DNA of 64,000 nt. It comes from CADEED01 sp043747835. Lineage in GTDB: Bacteria > Pseudomonadota > Gammaproteobacteria > Steroidobacterales > Steroidobacteraceae. The stretch lies in assembly GCA_043747835.1 (NCBI GenBank), contig JAYTOK010000001.1:12376-76375 (forward strand). The letters run 5' to 3'. The notes under the pieces were generated by a model. The model saw only the letters and a list, made by a program, of their open reading frames with translations, was not told where the DNA came from and did no database searches. The position numbers were made by a program, and so were the translations under genes. Every line of letters begins with the position of its first letter. Within the stretch, counting starts at the first letter, position 1. This document shows, one piece after another, positions 1 through 9,066 of this stretch.

Positions 1-2
1 CG

Positions 3-356
3 TCGGATTCCATCGGCGCGAAGAAGTGTCCGAAGTGCCGCTCGGTGATGCTCAAGTACCGAATCACTTCCGGGAAATCCAACCGTCTCGACTACTGCCC
101 GCATTGCGAGGAGATCTGGCTCGACGACGGTGAGTGGGAACTCGTCGAGAGTCTCGTCACCGCGGGCGACTTCGCGAAGGTGTTCACGCAGGCGTGGCAG
201 TACGCCGTGCGCGCGGGGGTGACGTCCGCGATGGAAGAACAGCGACTGCGAGAGATGCTGGGCGGGGATTTCGAACGCGTTGCGGAGTTCGCGCGGTGGC
301 TGGAGACGCAGCCTGCGAAGGCTGAGATTCTCGCGAGATTTTCACGTCGCAAATAA
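3..356 (+). CDS. zf-TFIIB zinc-ribbon protein, 3' part only
   Basis: The frame is open from base 3 at the window edge, so the 5' end is missing; 117 residues are visible. It carries two CPxC knuckles, CPKC and CPHC, followed by EEIWLDDGEWE. That pattern (CPxC, about 20 residues, CPxCxxxWLDxGE) is the zf-TFIIB family of small zinc ribbons. The rest is a charged helical tail ending FSRRK. The family is widespread and its biochemical role is largely unknown, so no function is assigned. A GTG at 45 would be an internal start that discards the first zinc knuckle, so I reject it. The gene converges on pnp. Confidence 0.75.
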   Translation, partial: SDSIGAKKCPKCRSVMLKYRITSGKSNRLDYCPHCEEIWLDDGEWELVESLVTAGDFAKVFTQAWQYAVRAGVTSAMEEQRLREMLGGDFERVAEFARWLETQPAKAEILARFSRRK

Positions 357-393
357 AAACGCCGTGTTCCCAGGGTCTCACGCCCCACAACGG

Positions 394-419
394 AAAACGC
401 CGCCCTGAGGGGGCGGCGT
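394..419 (-). terminator. intrinsic terminator downstream of pnp
   Basis: A 9-bp perfect stem (397-405 pairs with 411-419) with a 5-nt loop is followed on the minus strand by TTTT. It lies about 50 nt past the pnp stop and can end the rpsO-pnp transcript. The stem is symmetric and could also slow plus-strand readthrough from the zinc-ribbon gene, but no T-run follows on that strand. Confidence 0.7.
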
Positions 420-435
420 CCGTGATCGAGTGAAA

Positions 436-459
436 GGGTCAGATCAATAGATCTGACCC
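436..459. repeat. perfect 10-bp palindrome just after pnp
   Basis: GGGTCAGATC, spacer AATA, then GATCTGACCC. It begins 7 nt past the pnp stop codon and has no T-run on either side. It resembles the GGGGTCAGA-type REP/RAYT palindromes found between genes in many proteobacteria. Only one copy is visible here, so the REP assignment is a guess; it could simply protect the pnp mRNA 3' end. Confidence 0.55.
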
Positions 460-466
460 CGTTCAA

Positions 467-2557
467 TCAGTTCGTGGCGGGGACGTCTCTCATCGAGAGG
501 CGCACACGACCCTGGCGGTCGACTTCGAGCACCTTCACGCGCACGTTGTCGCCTTCCTTCAGCTTGTCCGACACCTTCTCGACACGCTCCTCGCTGATCT
601 GCGAGATGTGCACGAGACCGTCGCGGCCCGGCAGGATCGTGACGAACGCGCCGAAGTCCATGAGGCGGACGACCTTGCCTTCGTAGATGCGGCCGACTTC
701 AATGTCGGCGGTGATCAACTCGATACGCGCCAGCGCTTCGCGACCGGCGGCGCCCGAGACGCTCGCGATCTTGACCGTGCCGTCGTTCTCGATGTCGATC
801 GTCGTGCCAGTCTCTTCGGTGATCTGGCGGATGACCGCGCCACCCTTGCCGATGACGTCGCGGATCTTCTCCGGGTCGATCTTGAGCGTGATGATCGAAG
901 GCGCCCACTCGGACATCTTCTCGCGCGAACTCGAGATGACCTTGTTCATCTCCTCGAGGATGTGCAGTCGGCCTTCCTTCGCCTGCGCGAGAGCAACCTT
1001 CATGATCTCGGGCGAGATGCCCTCGACCTTGATGTCCATCTGCAGCGCGGTGACGCCGTCTTTCGAACCGGCGACCTTGAAGTCCATGTCGCCCAAGTGA
1101 TCTTCGTCACCCAGGATGTCGGTGAGGACCTTGAAGCGCTCGCCTTCGAGCACGAGGCCCATGGCGACGCCCGCGACCGGCGCCTTGATCGGCACGCCCG
1201 CATCCATCAGCGACAGTGACGCGCCGCAGACGGAAGCCATCGACGACGAACCGTTCGACTCGAGAATTTCCGAGACGATGCGGATCACGTACGGGAATTT
1301 TTCCATGTCCGGCATCATCGCGGCGATGCCGCGGCGGGCCAGGTTGCCGTGACCGATTTCACGGCGCTTCGGCGATCCCATCATTCCCGTCTCACCGACG
1401 GAGAACGGAGGGAAGTTGTAGTGGAACATGAACGGCTCGCGGCGTTCGCCTTCGAGCGCATCGATGATCTGCGCGTCGCGGCCGGTGCCGAGCGTCGTCG
1501 CGACCAGCGCCTGCGTCTCGCCACGCGTGAACAGCGCCGAACCGTGCGTACGCGGCAGCACACCCACCTTCACGGTGATCGGGCGAACCGTCGTCGCATT
1601 GCGGCCGTCGATGCGCGGCTCGCCGTTGAGGATGCGCTGACGGACGATGTTGCTCTCGAGCTTGAACAGTGAGTCGTCGACGTTATCGGCGGTGTACTTG
1701 GCAGCATCACCTTCCGACAGCGCGGCGATCGCGGCGGCCTTGATCTCCTTGACCTTGGCGGAGCGTGATTGCTTCTCGGTGATCAGATAGGCATCCGACA
1801 ACGCCTTCTGCGCATTCGCGACAACGGCGGCATCGAGCTCCGCGCTCGCGGCGTTCGGCTTCCAGTCCCACTTCGGCTTGCCAACCGCGGCGACCATTTC
1901 GTTGATCGTCTTGATCGCGACCTGCATCTGCTCGTGACCGAACACGACGGCGCCGAGCATCTGCTCTTCCGAAAGGCCAGACGCTTCGGATTCGACCATC
2001 AGCACCGACTTCTGCGTGCCGGCGACCACGAGGTGCAACTGCGATTCGGTCAGTTCCTTGCGGGTCGGGTTCAGGAGGTACTTGCCGTCCTTGTAACCCA
2101 CTCGCGCGGCGCCGATCGGGCCCGCGAACGGAACTCCGGCGAGCGACAGCGCGGCCGAGGCGCCAATCAGCGAAGGAATGTCGGCGTCGATATCCGGATC
2201 CATCGACAGCACCAGCGCCACGACCTGCACTTCATTGAAGAAGCCATCGGGGAAGAGCGGACGGATCGGACGGTCGATGAGACGCGAGGTGAGCGTTTCT
2301 TTTTCCGTCGGACGGCCTTCGCGCTTGAAGAAGCCGCCGGGGATGCGGCCTGCGGCGTAAGTCTTCTCGACGTAGTTGACGGTCAGCGGGAAGAAGTCCT
2401 TGCCCGGCACCGCTTTCTTGGCGGCGACGGCGGTGACGAGGACCACGGTGTCGCCCATGGAAACGACGACGGATGCGGAGGCCTGCCGCGCGATTTCACC
2501 GGTCTCGATCGAAATCGAATGTTGGCCGTATTGAAAAGATTTCTTTAAAGCGCTCAC
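467..2557 (-). CDS. pnp: polyribonucleotide nucleotidyltransferase (PNPase)
   Basis: Phosphorolytic 3'-5' exoribonuclease of mRNA decay and the RNA degradosome, cytoplasmic and trimeric. At 696 residues it has the usual length. Two RNase PH-like domains flank an all-helical segment. The phosphate-binding SSSMASVCG is near residue 440 and the acidic catalytic stretch DEDHLGDMDF near 480. A KH domain with GKGG (about 569) and an S1 domain (about 622-690) close the protein. The start is GTG, with AAGGA 8 nt upstream. It follows rpsO with a terminator hairpin between them, the classical rpsO-pnp arrangement. Confidence 0.98.
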   Translation of the reverse strand: MSALKKSFQYGQHSISIETGEIARQASASVVVSMGDTVVLVTAVAAKKAVPGKDFFPLTVNYVEKTYAAGRIPGGFFKREGRPTEKETLTSRLIDRPIRPLFPDGFFNEVQVVALVLSMDPDIDADIPSLIGASAALSLAGVPFAGPIGAARVGYKDGKYLLNPTRKELTESQLHLVVAGTQKSVLMVESEASGLSEEQMLGAVVFGHEQMQVAIKTINEMVAAVGKPKWDWKPNAASAELDAAVVANAQKALSDAYLITEKQSRSAKVKEIKAAAIAALSEGDAAKYTADNVDDSLFKLESNIVRQRILNGEPRIDGRNATTVRPITVKVGVLPRTHGSALFTRGETQALVATTLGTGRDAQIIDALEGERREPFMFHYNFPPFSVGETGMMGSPKRREIGHGNLARRGIAAMMPDMEKFPYVIRIVSEILESNGSSSMASVCGASLSLMDAGVPIKAPVAGVAMGLVLEGERFKVLTDILGDEDHLGDMDFKVAGSKDGVTALQMDIKVEGISPEIMKVALAQAKEGRLHILEEMNKVISSSREKMSEWAPSIITLKIDPEKIRDVIGKGGAVIRQITEETGTTIDIENDGTVKIASVSGAAGREALARIELITADIEVGRIYEGKVVRLMDFGAFVTILPGRDGLVHISQISEERVEKVSDKLKEGDNVRVKVLEVDRQGRVRLSMRDVPATN

Positions 2558-2608
2558 GCTTTCATTCCTTGGAGGGGCGCCTGCCCCGAGTGCGTTTTGG
2601 TCTTGGAG

Positions 2609-2644
2609 TAAAACGAAGAAGGCCGCGCAGGGTGCGCGGCCTTC
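2609..2644 (-). terminator. rpsO-pnp intergenic terminator hairpin
   Basis: A perfect 12-bp stem (2618-2629 with 2633-2644), loop GGG, followed on the minus strand by TTCGTTTTA. It sits between the rpsO stop and the pnp start. In the family's known arrangement such a hairpin partially terminates rpsO transcription, and hairpins here are RNase III targets in pnp autoregulation. The latter role is inference. Confidence 0.8.
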
Positions 2645-2655
2645 AGGTTCGGTTT

Positions 2656-2925
2656 TTAGCGCCGGAGGCCCAAGCGCTCGACGACTTCCTGGTACTTCGA
2701 AGGCAGGGTGGCCTTGAGGTAGTCGAGGAGCTTGCGTCGCTGGTTGACTAGCTTCACGAGCCCACGACGCGAAGCGTGGTCGCGCTTGTGCGCGCCGAAG
2801 TGGTCTCCGAGTCCGTTGATGCGCTCGGAGAGCAATGCAATCTGGACTTCGGGGGAGCCGGTGTCATTGGCGGCGCGGCGGAATTGCTCGGCAACGCCGG
2901 CTTTCTTTTCTGTGGCGAGAGACAT
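2656..2925 (-). CDS. rpsO: 30S ribosomal protein S15
   Basis: Primary 16S rRNA-binding protein of the small subunit platform. The 89 residues match the family length exactly. Typical sequence includes GSPEVQIALLSERI, the LxxHxxxHKxDH segment seen as LGDHFGAHKRDH, and the C-terminal LLDYL..Y..V...LGLRR. A GAGGA sits 10 nt upstream of the ATG. Its 83-nt leader contains a small 5-bp GCCCG/CGGGC hairpin, where S15 translational autocontrol would be expected, but I cannot recognise a specific S15 leader motif. Confidence 0.98.
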   Translation of the reverse strand: MSLATEKKAGVAEQFRRAANDTGSPEVQIALLSERINGLGDHFGAHKRDHASRRGLVKLVNQRRKLLDYLKATLPSKYQEVVERLGLRR

Positions 2926-3008
2926 CAGTTTCGATTCCTCAAGACGTAAATATTTGCCCGTATTTTGCGGGCGCGAATTCTACCGAAAACATTCTGCAAA
3001 GCATAGGT

Positions 3009-3899
3009 TTACGTAGCGCTCGGCCGGATCAGGCGACGCGGCTGCAATCGGCCTTCCGGCAGAACCTCCGCGAGGCCCAGGAATGCACTGTCGGGGCCAT
3101 AGAGGCGAACGCGTCGCCCGACCTCGGCCCCGGGGTCGGAATTGCATCGAACCGCCTGGCCGTGGCGTACGGCGGATACCTGGCTCTCGTCGAGCGTCGC
3201 CCGCGGGACGCTTTGTAACGCGGCATCGGCCGGCAGCAACCCCTGGCCAGTCGCGGCTCCCGCGAGTGCCGCCTCGAGCGTCACCATGGGCAAGCCGCGG
3301 AATGGCTCGACCCACGGCCGCCGCAGTTTCGTCAGATGGCCCAGTGTTCCCAGGGCGCGCGCGATGTCCTCGCCAAGCACGCGGATATAGGTCCCCTTCG
3401 CGCACTCGCAGGCGAGGTCGACCGACGTCGTCCCGAGTTGAACCAGCGTGAGCTCGCGGATCTCGATCGAGCGGGCGGCGCGCTCGACCTCGATCCCCTT
3501 GCGGGCGAGTTCGTAGAGCGGACGCCCATTGCGCTTGAGTGCTGAATACATCGGGGGCACTTGCTGGTGAATGCCGCGAAACCCCGCGAGCACTCGCTCG
3601 ACCGCGGCCGCGTCGAGCATCGGCACCGGCGCTTCCTCGACGATGGCGCCCTCTGCGTCGCCCGTATCCGTGCGTGAACCCAGCTTTATCGTGAATTCGT
3701 ACGCCTTCGCGCCGGATTCGATCTCCGCGATGACCTTGGTCGCCTCGTCGAGGCACAGGGGCAACATGCCCGTCGCCATCGGATCGAGCGTGCCCACGTG
3801 GCCCGCGCTCGACGCGTTGAACGCGCGGCGCACGCGCTGCAAGGCGCCGTTCGACGTGAGACCCGTGGGTTTGTCGAGCAGGAGGATGCCGTTCGGCAT
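3009..3899 (-). CDS. truB: tRNA pseudouridine(55) synthase
   Basis: Makes pseudouridine 55 in the T-loop of tRNAs. The 296 residues begin MPNGILLLDKPTGLTSN. The catalytic Asp is D39 in GTLDPMATG, and KAYEFTIKLGSRTDTGDAEG follows at about 86-105. A PUA-like tail ends the protein. It sits in the usual infB-rbfA-truB-rpsO order, 11 nt downstream of rbfA, so it is probably co-transcribed. Confidence 0.97.
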   Translation of the reverse strand: MPNGILLLDKPTGLTSNGALQRVRRAFNASSAGHVGTLDPMATGMLPLCLDEATKVIAEIESGAKAYEFTIKLGSRTDTGDAEGAIVEEAPVPMLDAAAVERVLAGFRGIHQQVPPMYSALKRNGRPLYELARKGIEVERAARSIEIRELTLVQLGTTSVDLACECAKGTYIRVLGEDIARALGTLGHLTKLRRPWVEPFRGLPMVTLEAALAGAATGQGLLPADAALQSVPRATLDESQVSAVRHGQAVRCNSDPGAEVGRRVRLYGPDSAFLGLAEVLPEGRLQPRRLIRPSAT

Positions 3900-3910
3900 G
3901 CAGCGGCGCG

Positions 3911-4279
3911 TCAGTCGTCTTTTCGATGATCGGACTTCACGGCGCCATCGATGAGGCGCGTGAGCTTGTCCGCATTTTCGATCTGCTCGTCGTAGACGAA
4001 TTCGAGCTTGGGCGCATGACGCAGCTGCAGCGCGCGGCCCACTTCACCCCGCAGGAAACCCGCGGCGCGCGCAAGGCCCTCGCCGACTTCCACGGGCGAG
4101 TGCTTGCCGCCGAACGGGACGAAGTAGATGCGCGCGGTGGACATGTCCGGCGCGATCGTGACCGAGGTCAACGTCACGTTGCCGACTCTCGGATCGCGCA
4201 CTTCACGCGACACGAGTGTCGACAACACACGCTGCATTTCGCCCTCGATGCGGGCGATTCTTTGAGACTTGGCACTCAT
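3911..4279 (-). CDS. rbfA: 30S ribosome-binding factor A
   Basis: Late 30S maturation and cold-adaptation factor with a KH-like fold that binds near the 16S rRNA 5' helix. At 122 residues it is typical. Recognised by RIARIEGEMQRVLSTLV, EVRDPRVGNVTLTSV and the AxxLR segment FLRGEVGRALQLRHAPKL. It starts 4 nt after infB ends, so translation of the two is likely coupled. Confidence 0.96.
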   Translation of the reverse strand: MSAKSQRIARIEGEMQRVLSTLVSREVRDPRVGNVTLTSVTIAPDMSTARIYFVPFGGKHSPVEVGEGLARAAGFLRGEVGRALQLRHAPKLEFVYDEQIENADKLTRLIDGAVKSDHRKDD

Positions 4280-4283
4280 GGGG

Positions 4284-6845
4284 CTACTGGATCGAGCGCG
4301 CGACCTCGACGCGTGCGTAGCACTCGATCTGGTCGCCGACGCGCACGTCCTGGTAGTTCTTCACGCCGATACCGCACTCGGTGCCGGCCCGCACTTCTCC
4401 AGCCTCGTCCTTGAAGCGGCGCAGGGACTCGAGCGCTCCTTCGAAGATGACCACGCTGTCGCGCAGCACGCGGATCGGATTGTTGCGCTTGACCACGCCT
4501 TCGGTGACGAGGCAACCGGCCACGACGCCGAACTTGCTCGACCGGAACACTTCGCGAACCTGCGCGGTACCCAGGATCGTTTCCTTGATCTCGGGCGCGA
4601 GCAGACCGCTCAGCAAATCCTTCACGTAATCGATGGCTTCGTAAATGATGCTGAAGTATTGAACTTCGACTTCGTTGTCCTTGATCGACTCACGCGCGGC
4701 GGCGTCGGCACGGACGTTGAAGCCGATGATTCTGGCTTTCGAAGCCGCGGCGAGCTGCACGTCGGAGATCGTGATGCCGCCCACGCCACTCGCGATGATC
4801 TTCACCTGCACTTCGGCGGTCGCGAGTTTGTTGAGCGAATCGCGCAGCGCTTCCGCGCTGCCCTGCACGTCGGTCTTGAGCAGGATCGGGATGACGCCAA
4901 TCTTCTGCTCTTCCATTTGCCCGAAGACGTCCTGCATCTTCGAGGCCTGCTTCGCGAGTTTGACGTCGCGGAACTTGCCCTGACGATACAGCGCGACTTC
5001 GCGCGCCTTGCGTTCGTTCTCGACGGCCAGGAATTCGTCACCCGCGTTCGGCGAGCCCTGGAGGCCGAGCACCTGCACGGGGATCGACGGCGCGGCGCTT
5101 TCGACCGCCTTGCCGTTCTCGTCGAACATGGCGCGGACGCGGCCGAACTCGTTGCCCGCGATGATCGGGTCGCCGAGCTTCAGCGTGCCCTTCTTCACGA
5201 GCACCGTGGCGACGGCGCCGCGGCCCTTCTCAATAGAGGATTCGATGACGATGCCGGTGGCGAGGCCATCGTCCGCGGCCGTGAGCTCGAGCACTTCGGC
5301 CTGCAACAGGATGGCGTCCAGCAGGGCGTCCACGCCCTGGCCGGTCTTCGCCGACACCTGCACGAACATGTTCGTGCCACCCCATTCTTCGGCGATGACT
5401 TCGTGCTTCGAGAGCTCGGTGCGAACGCGATCCGGTTCGGCATCGGGCTTATCGATCTTGTTGACGGCAACGATGATAGGCACGCCAGCGGCCTTCGCGT
5501 GCTGGATCGCCTCGATGGTCTGCGGCATGACGCCGTCGTCGGCGGCAACCACGAGCACGACGACGTCGGTCGCCTTCGCGCCGCGCGCGCGCATCGCGGT
5601 GAACGCCGCGTGGCCCGGGGTGTCGAGGAACGTGACCATGCCTTTCGGCGTCTCGACGTGATACGCGCCGATGTGCTGCGTAATGCCGCCCGCTTCGCCC
5701 GCCGCCACCTTCGTGGTGCGGATGTAGTCGAGCAACGAGGTCTTGCCGTGATCGACATGGCCCATGACGGTGACGACGGGAGGACGCGGCTTTTCCGTCT
5801 CGGGAGCGGATTCGCCCTGAAGGTCCTCTTCGACCTGGTCGCCCTTCAACACCTTCGCGATGTGGCCCATTTCCTCGACGACCAGCGTCGCCGTGTCGCG
5901 GTCGATGGGCTGGTTGATCGTCGCCATCACACCCATGTTCATCATGGTCTTGATGACTTCGGTGGCCTTCACGGCCATCTTCTGCGCGATTTCCTGCGCG
6001 GTGATCGTTTCGCCGATCGTGACTTCACGCTTGATCGGGGAGGTCGGCATCTCGAACGCGTGACGCGTCTCCTTGCTCACGCTGCCCGAGCCCGTGCGTT
6101 CCTTGACGCGCTTCTTTTTCTTGTTGCGCGCGCTCGCGCCGCTGGCGACATGCAGTTCCTGCCGGCCGTAACGCGTCGCGGCATTCGGATCAGCCACACC
6201 CGCGGGCGCCGCGGGCTTGTTCGGCGCGTGACCGTGGCCGTGGGCGCGTCCTGGTTGAACCTGCTGGACGACGACTTCCGCGGCGGCGCGGCGCTGGGCC
6301 TCGCCTTCCTGCTTGCTGCGCGCCTCTTCCTGGCGGCGCTGCTCCTCGGCCTGCTTCTTCTTGTTCGCTTCGTCTTCGATGCGGCGGCGGTTCTCCGCCT
6401 CCATGCGCTCGCTTTCCTGCCGCGCGTTTTCCTGACGCTCGCGCTCGGCGGCGTCCGCGGCCTCCTGATCCTTGCGCTTTTCGTCGGCGACGCCCTGCGT
6501 CTGCTTGTTCTGCTCTTCGAGAACGTCGCGCTTGATGTACGTCTTCTTGTGACGCACCTCGACGTTCACCGTGCGGGCGCGACCTTGCGTGGTCGCCTGC
6601 CGGAGTTCGCTCTGTGACTTGCGAGCCAGCGTGATTTTGCGCGGCGCCGCGGCGCCCGCGGTCTTGCTCGGTTCGTCGGCGCCATGCGCGCGGCGCAGAT
6701 GCGTGAGCAGCTCGAGCTTCGCCTCGTCGCTGATCAGGGCCTCGGGACCTTCGACCTGGATGCCGGCGGACTCGAGCTGCACGAGCAGTCGATCGACCGG
6801 GACTTTCAGGACTTCGGCAAATTGCGCAACGGTGACTTCGGACAT
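4284..6845 (-). CDS. infB: translation initiation factor IF-2
   Basis: GTPase that brings fMet-tRNA to the 30S P site and promotes subunit joining. Of 853 residues, the first ~50 form an IF2_N domain. A long Arg/Glu/Gln-rich linker runs to about 270. The G domain has GHVDHGKTS near 360, DTPGHAAF near 410 and NKID near 460, followed by the IF2 core and the C-terminal fMet-binding barrel ending YARVEVARSIQ. The ATG has AAGGA 6 nt upstream. It begins 9 nt after nusA. Candidates for internal starts giving shorter isoforms (known in E. coli) were not resolved. Confidence 0.98.
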   Translation of the reverse strand: MSEVTVAQFAEVLKVPVDRLLVQLESAGIQVEGPEALISDEAKLELLTHLRRAHGADEPSKTAGAAAPRKITLARKSQSELRQATTQGRARTVNVEVRHKKTYIKRDVLEEQNKQTQGVADEKRKDQEAADAAERERQENARQESERMEAENRRRIEDEANKKKQAEEQRRQEEARSKQEGEAQRRAAAEVVVQQVQPGRAHGHGHAPNKPAAPAGVADPNAATRYGRQELHVASGASARNKKKKRVKERTGSGSVSKETRHAFEMPTSPIKREVTIGETITAQEIAQKMAVKATEVIKTMMNMGVMATINQPIDRDTATLVVEEMGHIAKVLKGDQVEEDLQGESAPETEKPRPPVVTVMGHVDHGKTSLLDYIRTTKVAAGEAGGITQHIGAYHVETPKGMVTFLDTPGHAAFTAMRARGAKATDVVVLVVAADDGVMPQTIEAIQHAKAAGVPIIVAVNKIDKPDAEPDRVRTELSKHEVIAEEWGGTNMFVQVSAKTGQGVDALLDAILLQAEVLELTAADDGLATGIVIESSIEKGRGAVATVLVKKGTLKLGDPIIAGNEFGRVRAMFDENGKAVESAAPSIPVQVLGLQGSPNAGDEFLAVENERKAREVALYRQGKFRDVKLAKQASKMQDVFGQMEEQKIGVIPILLKTDVQGSAEALRDSLNKLATAEVQVKIIASGVGGITISDVQLAAASKARIIGFNVRADAAARESIKDNEVEVQYFSIIYEAIDYVKDLLSGLLAPEIKETILGTAQVREVFRSSKFGVVAGCLVTEGVVKRNNPIRVLRDSVVIFEGALESLRRFKDEAGEVRAGTECGIGVKNYQDVRVGDQIECYARVEVARSIQ

Positions 6846-6854
6846 AGGGGTTCC

Positions 6855-8363
6855 TTAGGCGCGACCGGCTTCGAACCAGATCTCGCGCGCCTTCATGATG
6901 AGCTTGCCGGCCTCTTCGCCGGTCAGCCCTTCGATATCCAACAGGTCATCCACCGCCTGATCGGCGAGATCTTCGCGAGTGCGAACACCCCGGCGCGCGA
7001 GCGCCAGCGCGAGATCCGGCTTCATGCCTTCGAGCAACAGAAGATCATCGGCGGGCATGCCGCCTTCGAGCGTCTCTTCGCTCGCGATCGCCTGCGTGAG
7101 CAGCACGTCGCGCGCGCGATTGCGCAGTTCCTTGACCATGTCATCGTCGAACTCTTCGATGTTCGCGAGCTCGGACTGCGGCAGGTAGGCGACTTCCTCG
7201 ACGCTCGAGAAGCCTTCCTGCACGAGGATCGTCGCGACGTCTACGTCGACGTCGAGCTGCTTCATGAACGCTTCCACGAGCGACTTCGACTCCGTTTCGC
7301 TCTTCGCCTCGGCGTCCGACTCCGTCATGACGTTCAAGTCCCAGCCCGTGAGCTGGCTCGCGAGACGGATGTTCTGCCCGCCGCGGCCGATAGCCTGGGA
7401 GAGTTTGTCCTCGGCCACCGCGATGTCCATGCTGTGTGAGTCTTCGTCGACGACGATCGACAGCACTTCGGCCGGCGACATCGCGTTGATGACGAACTGC
7501 GCCGCGTTCTCGTCGTGCGGGATGATGTCCACGCGCTCGCCCGCGATCTCGTTCGAGACCGCCTGCACACGCGAACCGCGCATGCCGACGCAGGCGCCGA
7601 CGGGATCGACGCGCGGCTCGAGGCTCTTGACCGCGATCTTCGCGCGCACGCCGGGATCGCGCGCCGCGCCGAGAATCTGGATCAGGCCTTGTCCAACTTC
7701 CGGCACTTCGAGCTTGAACAGCTCGACGAGGAAATTGCGATCGGTACGCGAGAGGAACAACAACGGGCCGCGCTGCGTTTCGGTCGCGCTCTTCACTTCC
7801 TTGAGCAGCGCCTTGATGCGGTCCTGGCTCTTCACGATTTCACGCGGGATCATGTCCGTGCGCGGCACGAAACCTTCGGCGTTGCCGCCGAGGTCGACAT
7901 AGATTCCGTTGCGGTCAACGCGCTTGACCACGCCCGACACGAGCTGGTTGACGCGATCCTTGTAGGCTTCGACCACCTGTGAGCGCTCGGCCTCGCGCAC
8001 TTTCTGCACGATGACCTGCTTCGCCTGCTGCGCGGCAATGCGGCCGAAGGCCACCGATTCCATCGGTTCCTCGACGAAACCGCCGACTTCGGCGGCCTTG
8101 TCCATGTCGAGCGCGTCTTCGAGGCGCAGCTCGCGCTGCGGCACTTCCATCTCGCGGGAGTCGTCGGCGAACACCTTCCAGCGGCGGAACGTGTCGTAGT
8201 CGCCCGTCTTGCGGTTGATCGCGACGCGCACTTCCCAGTCTTCGCCGTGCTTCTTGCGCGTGGCCGACGCCAGCGCCGCCTCGAGCGCGCCGAAGATGAT
8301 TTCCTTGTCGACGCTCTTCTCGTTCGAGACGGCGTCGACAACCAGAAGAATCTCTTTGTTCAT
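6855..8363 (-). CDS. nusA: transcription termination/antitermination factor NusA
   Basis: RNA polymerase-associated factor acting in pausing, termination and antitermination. The proposed start is ATG at 8363, because GGGAGG lies 8 nt upstream and the family begins MNKEILLVVDAVS; a longer in-frame extension to 8411 is rejected. The 502 residues contain an N-terminal RNAP-binding domain, an S1 domain (about 135-200), two KH domains with GMRGSRVQAV and GRGGQNIRLASQLTGW, and two acidic HhH-type C-terminal repeats ending KAREIWFEAGRA, typical of gammaproteobacterial NusA. It follows rimP after 98 nt. Confidence 0.98.
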   Translation of the reverse strand: MNKEILLVVDAVSNEKSVDKEIIFGALEAALASATRKKHGEDWEVRVAINRKTGDYDTFRRWKVFADDSREMEVPQRELRLEDALDMDKAAEVGGFVEEPMESVAFGRIAAQQAKQVIVQKVREAERSQVVEAYKDRVNQLVSGVVKRVDRNGIYVDLGGNAEGFVPRTDMIPREIVKSQDRIKALLKEVKSATETQRGPLLFLSRTDRNFLVELFKLEVPEVGQGLIQILGAARDPGVRAKIAVKSLEPRVDPVGACVGMRGSRVQAVSNEIAGERVDIIPHDENAAQFVINAMSPAEVLSIVVDEDSHSMDIAVAEDKLSQAIGRGGQNIRLASQLTGWDLNVMTESDAEAKSETESKSLVEAFMKQLDVDVDVATILVQEGFSSVEEVAYLPQSELANIEEFDDDMVKELRNRARDVLLTQAIASEETLEGGMPADDLLLLEGMKPDLALALARRGVRTREDLADQAVDDLLDIEGLTGEEAGKLIMKAREIWFEAGRA

Positions 8364-8461
8364 TGCCATGGCCTCCCGGCCAAATACGCGGAGCCTTCGG
8401 CTCCTGACCAATCGGCGCTCGCTGCGCGAGCCCCGTCCGATAAAATTCTAACTATCTACCT

Positions 8462-8914
8462 TTACAGTGGGGCCAGTCGGGCTCGCCCGATCTCCGCCAA
8501 CTTGATGCTCACCGAAAAATTGTCCACATCGAGCTCGATGCTTTCGCCATCCATCTTCCGCAACATGCCGGTATAGCGCTTGCGGCCGTCTCTCGGGACG
8601 ATCAGCTCCACCTTCACGCGGCTGTCCACGAAGCGCGCGAAATGCTCTGGCGTCCGCAACACCCGATCCGAACCGGGCGACGACACCTCGAGCGAATACC
8701 CACTCGGAAACGGATCCTCGACATCGAGCAACTCGGAAATCGCGTGGCTAGCCGTCGCGCAATCGTCGACATCGATGCCCTTCTCGCAGTCGATGTAGAT
8801 GCGCAACGTCCCGCCGTTACCCGGTACGAACTCGACTTCGACGAGTTCGTATCCGACTTCCCGCAAAACCGGCTCTAACAGGGCGATCAAACGGTCGTGT
8901 AGTGCCGTCTCCAC
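8462..8914 (-). CDS. rimP: ribosome maturation factor RimP
   Basis: Needed for 30S subunit maturation. Start GTG at 8914, with GGAGG 5 nt upstream, gives 150 residues, the normal length; the open frame runs on to 9082 but that stretch overlaps the hairpins of the leader and is not RimP-like. Diagnostic segments are LEPVLREVGYELVEVEF, the LRIYIDCEKGIDVDDCA stretch and LEVSSPGSDRVL. First gene of the rimP-nusA-infB operon. Confidence 0.95.
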   Translation of the reverse strand: METALHDRLIALLEPVLREVGYELVEVEFVPGNGGTLRIYIDCEKGIDVDDCATASHAISELLDVEDPFPSGYSLEVSSPGSDRVLRTPEHFARFVDSRVKVELIVPRDGRKRYTGMLRKMDGESIELDVDNFSVSIKLAEIGRARLAPL

Positions 8915-8927
8915 CCGCCCCTCCAAC

Positions 8928-8950
8928 AAAAAAGGGCCCCGAAGGCCCTC
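8928..8950 (-). terminator. leader terminator T2, directly upstream of rimP
   Basis: On the minus strand AGGGCC, loop TTCGG, GGCCCT, then a run of six T. It ends only 14 nt before the rimP GTG, so it lies inside the leader of the operon it precedes. This placement fits an attenuator rather than the end of an upstream gene. The orientation is minus-specific, since no T-run follows on the plus strand. Confidence 0.75.
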
Positions 8951-8957
8951 CAACACG

Positions 8958-8980
8958 CCGGCACACCAAATTTGTGCCGG
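8958..8980. repeat. 8-bp hairpin between the two leader terminators
   Basis: Perfect stem CCGGCACA/TGTGCCGG with a 7-nt loop, lying between T1 and T2 in the rimP leader. It has no T-run. It may be a spacer structure or part of an alternative fold of the leader RNA. Confidence 0.5.
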
Positions 8981-8983
8981 ACC

Positions 8984-9012
8984 AAAAAAACAAAAGCCCC
9001 GTCGGGGCCTTA
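8984..9012 (-). terminator. leader terminator T1 of rimP-nusA operon
   Basis: On the minus strand AAGGCCCC, loop GAC, GGGGCTTTTG, then seven T. The stem is 8 bp including one G-U. It lies about 50-75 nt downstream of the proposed start of transcription. Together with T2 it makes a tandem terminator array in the leader. Confidence 0.75.
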
Positions 9013-9066
9013 CACATCGCGTCGCGCGGTTCGCGGCCAAACCGCCCAACCCACCGAAGGGCGCGG

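Noticed and set aside
4269..6617. 782-codon plus-strand open frame
   Set aside because: Antisense to infB with low-complexity Arg/Leu/Asp composition; infB itself is certain.
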